From the NCBI GenBank assembly GCA_900215285.1, contig OCMG01000004.1:62001-126000 (forward strand): 64,000 nucleotides of DNA, given 5' to 3'. Source of the DNA: Ensifer adhaerens. Lineage in GTDB: Bacteria > Pseudomonadota > Alphaproteobacteria > Rhizobiales > Rhizobiaceae. A model generated the notes under the pieces. That model was given only the letters and a program-made list of their open reading frames with translations. It had not been told where the DNA came from and searched no databases. Below are positions 60,025 to 64,000 of the stretch, piece after piece. A program made the position numbers and the translations under genes. How positions within the stretch are numbered: position 1 is the first letter of the stretch; every line of letters starts with the position of its first letter.

Positions 60025-61293
60025 ATGGCGAAGCTCTCCATCTGCGTGCCGTCGCGCAACCGGCAGTTCTGGTTTCAGGAGACCATCCGCGCGCTTCTTG
60101 AAAGCAAGCGCGAGGATGTGGAATTCGTCTTTGCCGACAATTCCGACGACGCCTCCATCATGGCCGAATTCATGCGCGCTCATGCCGGCGATCCGCGCGT
60201 CGTCTTCCTCTCCCCCGGCCCCGTCGTCTATTCGATGGTGGACAATTGGGAACGGACCGTTGCGGCCTCCTCCGGCGACTGGGTGACGGTGATCGGCGAC
60301 GACGACTATGTCGATCCGGATCTCGCCTCCATCCTCAAGAAGGTCGAGCTGATGCTCCCCGATGTCGAGGCTTTCGGCTGGGCCTATGCGAGCTTCAACT
60401 GGCCCGGCAGCGAAGGCGCGCCGGATACGAATATCGCTCTCGATCTCACCCATCCCTTCATCGACGTTCCGCGCGAGTGGCTGATCCGCCGGGCGTATCT
60501 CTGGGCCGATGCCACGACGACGCCGACGCATGGCTTCTCGATCTATCATTCAGCGCTCTCGCGCAGACTGGTGGAGCGCATCCGGACGCGCTTCAACAAT
60601 CGCTATTTCGAGCATCCCACGGTGGATTTCGATTCGAGCTTTAAGTCGGTCCTGCTCGGGTCACGTTTCGTCCTTTGGCAGCGGCCGCTTTCGATCCACG
60701 GCGTTTGCCCACTGTCGATTTCGTCGGTCATCTTCGATGCCAAGCGCATCAGGTCGGCCAACGCCACCTTCTTTGCAGAGGTGGGGCGCAACTTCTTCGA
60801 AGACAGGACCATGGAAGGCCTTCCCTTTGTCAGCGACATGGGCGTCCCGGCTTCCATTCTGGTGACCCAGCAATGGGTCAAGCACAGCGCCGGCTTTTCG
60901 ATCGATGGCTGGCAGGAGAATTTCGCGCGCTCCTGCGCCTATTACTGCTCACGCTTCCGCACGAGAGAGGACTATGATCTGATCACCGGCCTTTACCGGT
61001 CATCCTTCGCGCTGTGGGATCAGGGCCGCTATGCCCATGCCTTCAATCCCGTCTATCGCGATCTGCCCGCCGGCTACGCGGCCTTCTCCGGCATCCGGGA
61101 TGGCAAGGTCTATCTCAACAATCGCAATTCCGGCGCTCAGACGCCGCGTGAGATCTACGACATCCTGTCGTCCTTCTCCCCGCCGCTCGACGATATCGTC
61201 ATCGATCCGAAGATGCTGCGCAGACCTGCGGATGCCGCCGATGCACAAACGGAAATCCGCAACCTCAATCCTGCAACGCTGATGGCGGTGTGA
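60025..61293 (+). CDS. GT2-family glycosyltransferase
   Basis: The 422-residue protein opens KLSICVPSRNRQFWFQETIR, then FVFADNSDDASI and VTVIGDDDYVDPDL, the donor- and metal-binding motifs of GT2 enzymes (GDDD as DxD). The second half has no recognised domain and may bind the acceptor. AAAGGG precedes the ATG at 60025. It lies about 20 kb from the main polysaccharide locus, next to an MBL-fold hydrolase gene, so its product may modify a cell-surface glycan or a protein; the acceptor is unknown. Confidence 0.8.
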   Translation: MAKLSICVPSRNRQFWFQETIRALLESKREDVEFVFADNSDDASIMAEFMRAHAGDPRVVFLSPGPVVYSMVDNWERTVAASSGDWVTVIGDDDYVDPDLASILKKVELMLPDVEAFGWAYASFNWPGSEGAPDTNIALDLTHPFIDVPREWLIRRAYLWADATTTPTHGFSIYHSALSRRLVERIRTRFNNRYFEHPTVDFDSSFKSVLLGSRFVLWQRPLSIHGVCPLSISSVIFDAKRIRSANATFFAEVGRNFFEDRTMEGLPFVSDMGVPASILVTQQWVKHSAGFSIDGWQENFARSCAYYCSRFRTREDYDLITGLYRSSFALWDQGRYAHAFNPVYRDLPAGYAAFSGIRDGKVYLNNRNSGAQTPREIYDILSSFSPPLDDIVIDPKMLRRPADAADAQTEIRNLNPATLMAV

Positions 61294-61301
61294 CGAGCCG
61301 G

Positions 61302-62195
61302 TCAGTCGTCCGGCGAACCCAGCATCTGTTCATCCAGCGTCTTCAGAAAGGCGTCGGCAATGGCGGCTGAAACGCCGAGATCGACCCGGCCATAGCGGGC
61401 GGAAACGCGAATGTCTGCAAGCGTGCTGTCGCCGGCCTCGCGGGCACGGATCACGACGTCATAGGGAAAGCCCGTGACGCGATCCGTCACGACGCCCTGA
61501 AAGATGGCGACCTGAATGGGCGGCTTGGGCCGCGGCGCGCCAGGCACCACGATGATGTTGTTCGGCCTGCGGCGGGGGACGGGAATGCCACCCAGAACTT
61601 CGGGCTGGGCTTCCTCTTCCTCGCGCTCGCGAATGGCGGTCGGGACGGTCTCTTCCGCAAACTTGATGCGTCGGTCGGCGGCGGCTTCCCGGATCGCCTT
61701 GACGACGCGGTCGAGCGAGGCGTCATAACGGTGCGTGATGAGGCCCGGATAGGCGACAGCCTGGATGTCGCGCATGGCGGCATCCGCAGGCGGACGCGGG
61801 CCAAGCCAGAACTGATCATAGTCCGGCGCCTTGATCCAGGCGGGCGGATCCACGAGATCGCTCGTGACCTCATAGATTTTCGCGTGAGACTTGTAGAGCC
61901 AGGCTGCATAAAGGCCCGGCAAGAGAACGGGCACGGCGAGAAAAATGGCGACGACTGCCGATTTGCCGCCCTGGGCCGCGACCCGCCACAGATTGATCAA
62001 CCCGATCAGGGCCCCGAGCAGCGACAGCACGGCCAGCGCACAGGCCGCGAGATAAAGCGCGAGGAAATGGACTTCCAGAACCGGTCCGAAACGGGTCGCC
62101 AGCCAGGAGGCCAGCATCAGCATCAGCGCGAAAAGCGCCAGCCGTCGCGCCCAGAAGGCTGCGTGGGATACGGGCCTGACATATTCGACCGCCAT
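61302..62195 (-). CDS. DUF1499 membrane protein
   Basis: I start at the ATG at 62195, just after a TTG at 62198. The 297-residue protein has three hydrophobic helices in the first 120 residues (LALFALMLMLASWLATRF, FLALYLAACALAVLSLLGAL, AVVAIFLAVPVLLPGLYAAW) and then a soluble DUF1499 domain (PGLITHRYDASLDRVVKAIR). This family is of unknown function. The stop lies eight bases from the stop of the GT2 gene on the other strand, and the gene directly follows ppdK. Confidence 0.82.
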   Translation of the reverse strand: MAVEYVRPVSHAAFWARRLALFALMLMLASWLATRFGPVLEVHFLALYLAACALAVLSLLGALIGLINLWRVAAQGGKSAVVAIFLAVPVLLPGLYAAWLYKSHAKIYEVTSDLVDPPAWIKAPDYDQFWLGPRPPADAAMRDIQAVAYPGLITHRYDASLDRVVKAIREAAADRRIKFAEETVPTAIREREEEEAQPEVLGGIPVPRRRPNNIIVVPGAPRPKPPIQVAIFQGVVTDRVTGFPYDVVIRAREAGDSTLADIRVSARYGRVDLGVSAAIADAFLKTLDEQMLGSPDD

Positions 62196-62198
62196 CAA

Positions 62199-64000
62199 TT
62201 ATCTCGCTGAACTGCCGGTGACGGCCTGCGCGGCGGCCAGGCGCGCGATCGGCACGCGGAAGGGCGAGCAGGAAATATAGTCGAGCCCGGTCTGTTCGCA
62301 GAAACGGATCGAGGCCGGATCGCCGGCATGCTCGCCGCAAATGCCGAGCTTCAGGTCGTTGCGCGCCTTGCGGCCGCGCTCTGAGGCGATCTTGATCAGT
62401 TCGCCGACGCCGTCGAAATCGAGCGAGGAGAAAGGGTCCTGTTCGATGATGCCCTTGCGCTTGTAGGTGGTGAGGAAGCCGCCGGCGTCGTCGCGCGAGA
62501 TGCCGAAGGTGGTTTGCGTCAGGTCGTTGGTGCCGAAGGAAAAGAATTCCGCGGCTTCCGCGATTTCCTGGCCCCGAAGGGCCGCGCGCGGCAGCTCGAT
62601 CATCGTGCCGACGAGATAGTCGATGAAGACGCCCGTCTCTTCCGCCACCTGTCTCGCGACGGCGTCGATGGCGGCCTTCACATAGTCCAGTTCGGTGCGC
62701 AGCGACACGAGCGGCACCATGATTTCCGGCACGACCGCTGCGCCCGTGCTCTCGGCGGCCTTGACGGCAGCCTCGAAAATGGCGCGCGCCTGCATCTCGG
62801 CAATCTCGGGATAGGAGATGGCGAGGCGACAACCGCGATGTCCGAGCATGGGGTTGAACTCGTGCATGTCCTCGATGCGGCGGCGGAGCTTGTCCTCATC
62901 CATGCCGACGGCAGCGGCCGTCTCGGCGACGTCCTCGTTCGCCTTGGGCAGGAATTCATGCAGCGGCGGGTCGAGCAGGCGGATCGTCACCGGCAGACCA
63001 TGCATGATCTCGAAGAGCTCGATGAAGTCGGAGCGCTGCATGGGGAGCAGCTTGGCAAGGGCTGCGCGCCGGCCCTCTTCGTCTTCCGCGAGGATCATTT
63101 CGCGCATTACGTTGATGCGGCCCTCCTCGAAGAACATGTGCTCGGTTCGGCAAAGGCCGATGCCTTCGGCGCCGAAGGATCGGGCGCCGCGCGCATCCGC
63201 CGGCGTGTCGGCATTGGAGCGAACGCCGAGGCGGCGGATCGCATCGGACCACTCCATGATCTCGGCGAAATCGCCCGACAATTCCGGCTGGATCATCGCG
63301 ACTTCGCCATCGATGATCTGGCCGAGAGAGCCGTCTATCGTGATGAAATCACCCTTCTGCAGCGTCACGCCAAAGCCGGTCAGCGTGCCGGCGGCGGTAT
63401 CGATGCGCAGACCCGACGCACCCGCCACGCAAGGGATGCCCATGCCACGCGCGACCACGGCGGCATGGCTGGTTACGCCCCCGCGCAGTGTCAGAACGCC
63501 TTCGGCGACATGCATGCCATGCACGTCTTCCGGGCTCGTCTCGGCGCGCACCAGAATGACCTTGCGGCCTTCCCGGTAAAAGGCGACCGCGTCTTCCGAA
63601 GTGAAGACGATCTCGCCGGAGGCGGCGCCCGGCGACGCGGGCAGGCCGGTGCCGATAATGTTGCGCTCCACCGCGGGGTCGATGGCCGGGTGGAGCAATT
63701 GTTCCAGCGAGAGCGGATCGATGCGGGCAATTGCCTCCTCGCGGCTGATCAGCCGCTCGCCGACCATTTCGACGGCGAGCCGGAGGCTGGCCTTGACGCT
63801 GCGGCGGGCGGGCCTTGCCTGCAGCACATAGAGCCTGCCGTCATCGATCGCGAATTCGATATCCTGCATGTCGCGATAATGGGCTTCGAGCTTCGCCGCC
63901 ACGTCGCGCAATTGCGCATAGGCTTCCGGGAACCGCGCCTCCATCGATGTCACCCCGGCATTGCCGTTCGCATGCGCGCGACCGGAAACCGGATAGAGCT
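62199..64000 (-). CDS. ppdK: Pyruvate, phosphate dikinase, C-terminal part (5' truncated by window edge)
   Basis: The frame is open from the right edge (it reads PVSGRAHANGNAG before the first GTG at 63953) to the TAA at 62201-62199, giving about 600 residues of a protein usually near 880-900. It contains the phosphohistidine segment GGVTSHAAVVARGMGIPCV and the C-terminal PEP/pyruvate barrel with GICGEHAGDPAS, the active-site cysteine region. It interconverts pyruvate and phosphoenolpyruvate using ATP and phosphate. It overlaps no neighbour and is a metabolic backbone gene. Confidence 0.95.
   Translation of the reverse strand, partial: LYPVSGRAHANGNAGVTSMEARFPEAYAQLRDVAAKLEAHYRDMQDIEFAIDDGRLYVLQARPARRSVKASLRLAVEMVGERLISREEAIARIDPLSLEQLLHPAIDPAVERNIIGTGLPASPGAASGEIVFTSEDAVAFYREGRKVILVRAETSPEDVHGMHVAEGVLTLRGGVTSHAAVVARGMGIPCVAGASGLRIDTAAGTLTGFGVTLQKGDFITIDGSLGQIIDGEVAMIQPELSGDFAEIMEWSDAIRRLGVRSNADTPADARGARSFGAEGIGLCRTEHMFFEEGRINVMREMILAEDEEGRRAALAKLLPMQRSDFIELFEIMHGLPVTIRLLDPPLHEFLPKANEDVAETAAAVGMDEDKLRRRIEDMHEFNPMLGHRGCRLAISYPEIAEMQARAIFEAAVKAAESTGAAVVPEIMVPLVSLRTELDYVKAAIDAVARQVAEETGVFIDYLVGTMIELPRAALRGQEIAEAAEFFSFGTNDLTQTTFGISRDDAGGFLTTYKRKGIIEQDPFSSLDFDGVGELIKIASERGRKARNDLKLGICGEHAGDPASIRFCEQTGLDYISCSPFRVPIARLAAAQAVTGSSAR

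Noticed and set aside
58822..60549. Minus-strand reading frame of 575 codons
   Set aside because: It starts inside the GT2 gene, runs antisense to the MBL gene and enters the tRNA; not a real gene.
1..64000. CRISPR array or Cas genes
   Set aside because: I saw no regularly spaced repeats other than the two-copy 60-base tandem at 51923-52026, and no cas-like product.

Overview
The window looks like a chromosomal segment of an alphaproteobacterium of the order Hyphomicrobiales, most likely Rhizobiaceae. The pointers are the GC-rich coding bias, typical rhizobial proteins (long NAD synthetase, the XRE and Rrf2 regulators, the MalK/SorC/FGGY/GlpD-like sugar locus, PPDK) and short palindromic intergenic repeats. 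This placement is inferred from protein flavour only. Ends are cut: nadE lacks its 5' part at the left edge and ppdK its 5' part at the right edge.

Region 1 (about 1.2-38.8 kb) is one large surface-polysaccharide locus. It holds an MsbA-like exporter, a fused FkbM/GT4 protein, ManC (GDP-mannose supply), and a GtrA/GT2/GT-C set of polyprenyl-phosphate-sugar glycosylation genes. An AT-rich GT-C gene stands divergent to a tightly overlapping four-gene operon (HAD-UbiA fusion, GtrA, DprE1-like, DprE2-like) that reads as a decaprenylphosphoryl-D-arabinofuranose pathway. Further right come two large GRNDNY-motif glycosyltransferase-like proteins, a sugar N-formyltransferase, two tandem methyltransferases, two nucleotide-sugar dehydrogenases, a DegT aminotransferase, several epimerases (one a GDP-mannose 3,5-epimerase by its active site), RmlB and a GT4 enzyme. 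An ADP-heptose set follows (HldE, HldD, an AGE-GmhB fusion, a WaaF-like heptosyltransferase). Together they would make activated Man, Gal-type, uronic, 4-formamido-6-deoxy, heptose and D-Araf residues and build and modify an LPS/EPS glycan.

Region 2 (39.0-40.6 kb) holds two unrecognised envelope proteins.

Region 3 (40.66-58.78 kb) is bounded by a 17-bp direct repeat of the 3' end of a tRNA-Gln(TTG) gene, with a decayed integrase next to the distal copy; I read it as an 18-kb genomic island. Its cargo is small regulators, an Rrf2/NTF2-like/AcuI-like stretch, an SDR/GlxA-type regulator pair, a hydrolase, an MFS transporter, and an eight-gene minus-strand operon. That operon encodes a GlpD-like dehydrogenase, an FGGY kinase, a CUT1 ABC importer, a class-I-aldolase-like protein and a SorC regulator. 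It probably serves catabolism of an unidentified polyol or sugar and starts from a promoter overlapped by a perfect 11+11 bp inverted repeat.

Region 4 (58.8-64 kb) is ordinary backbone: tRNA-Gln, an MBL-fold hydrolase, a GT2-like protein, a DUF1499 membrane protein and ppdK.
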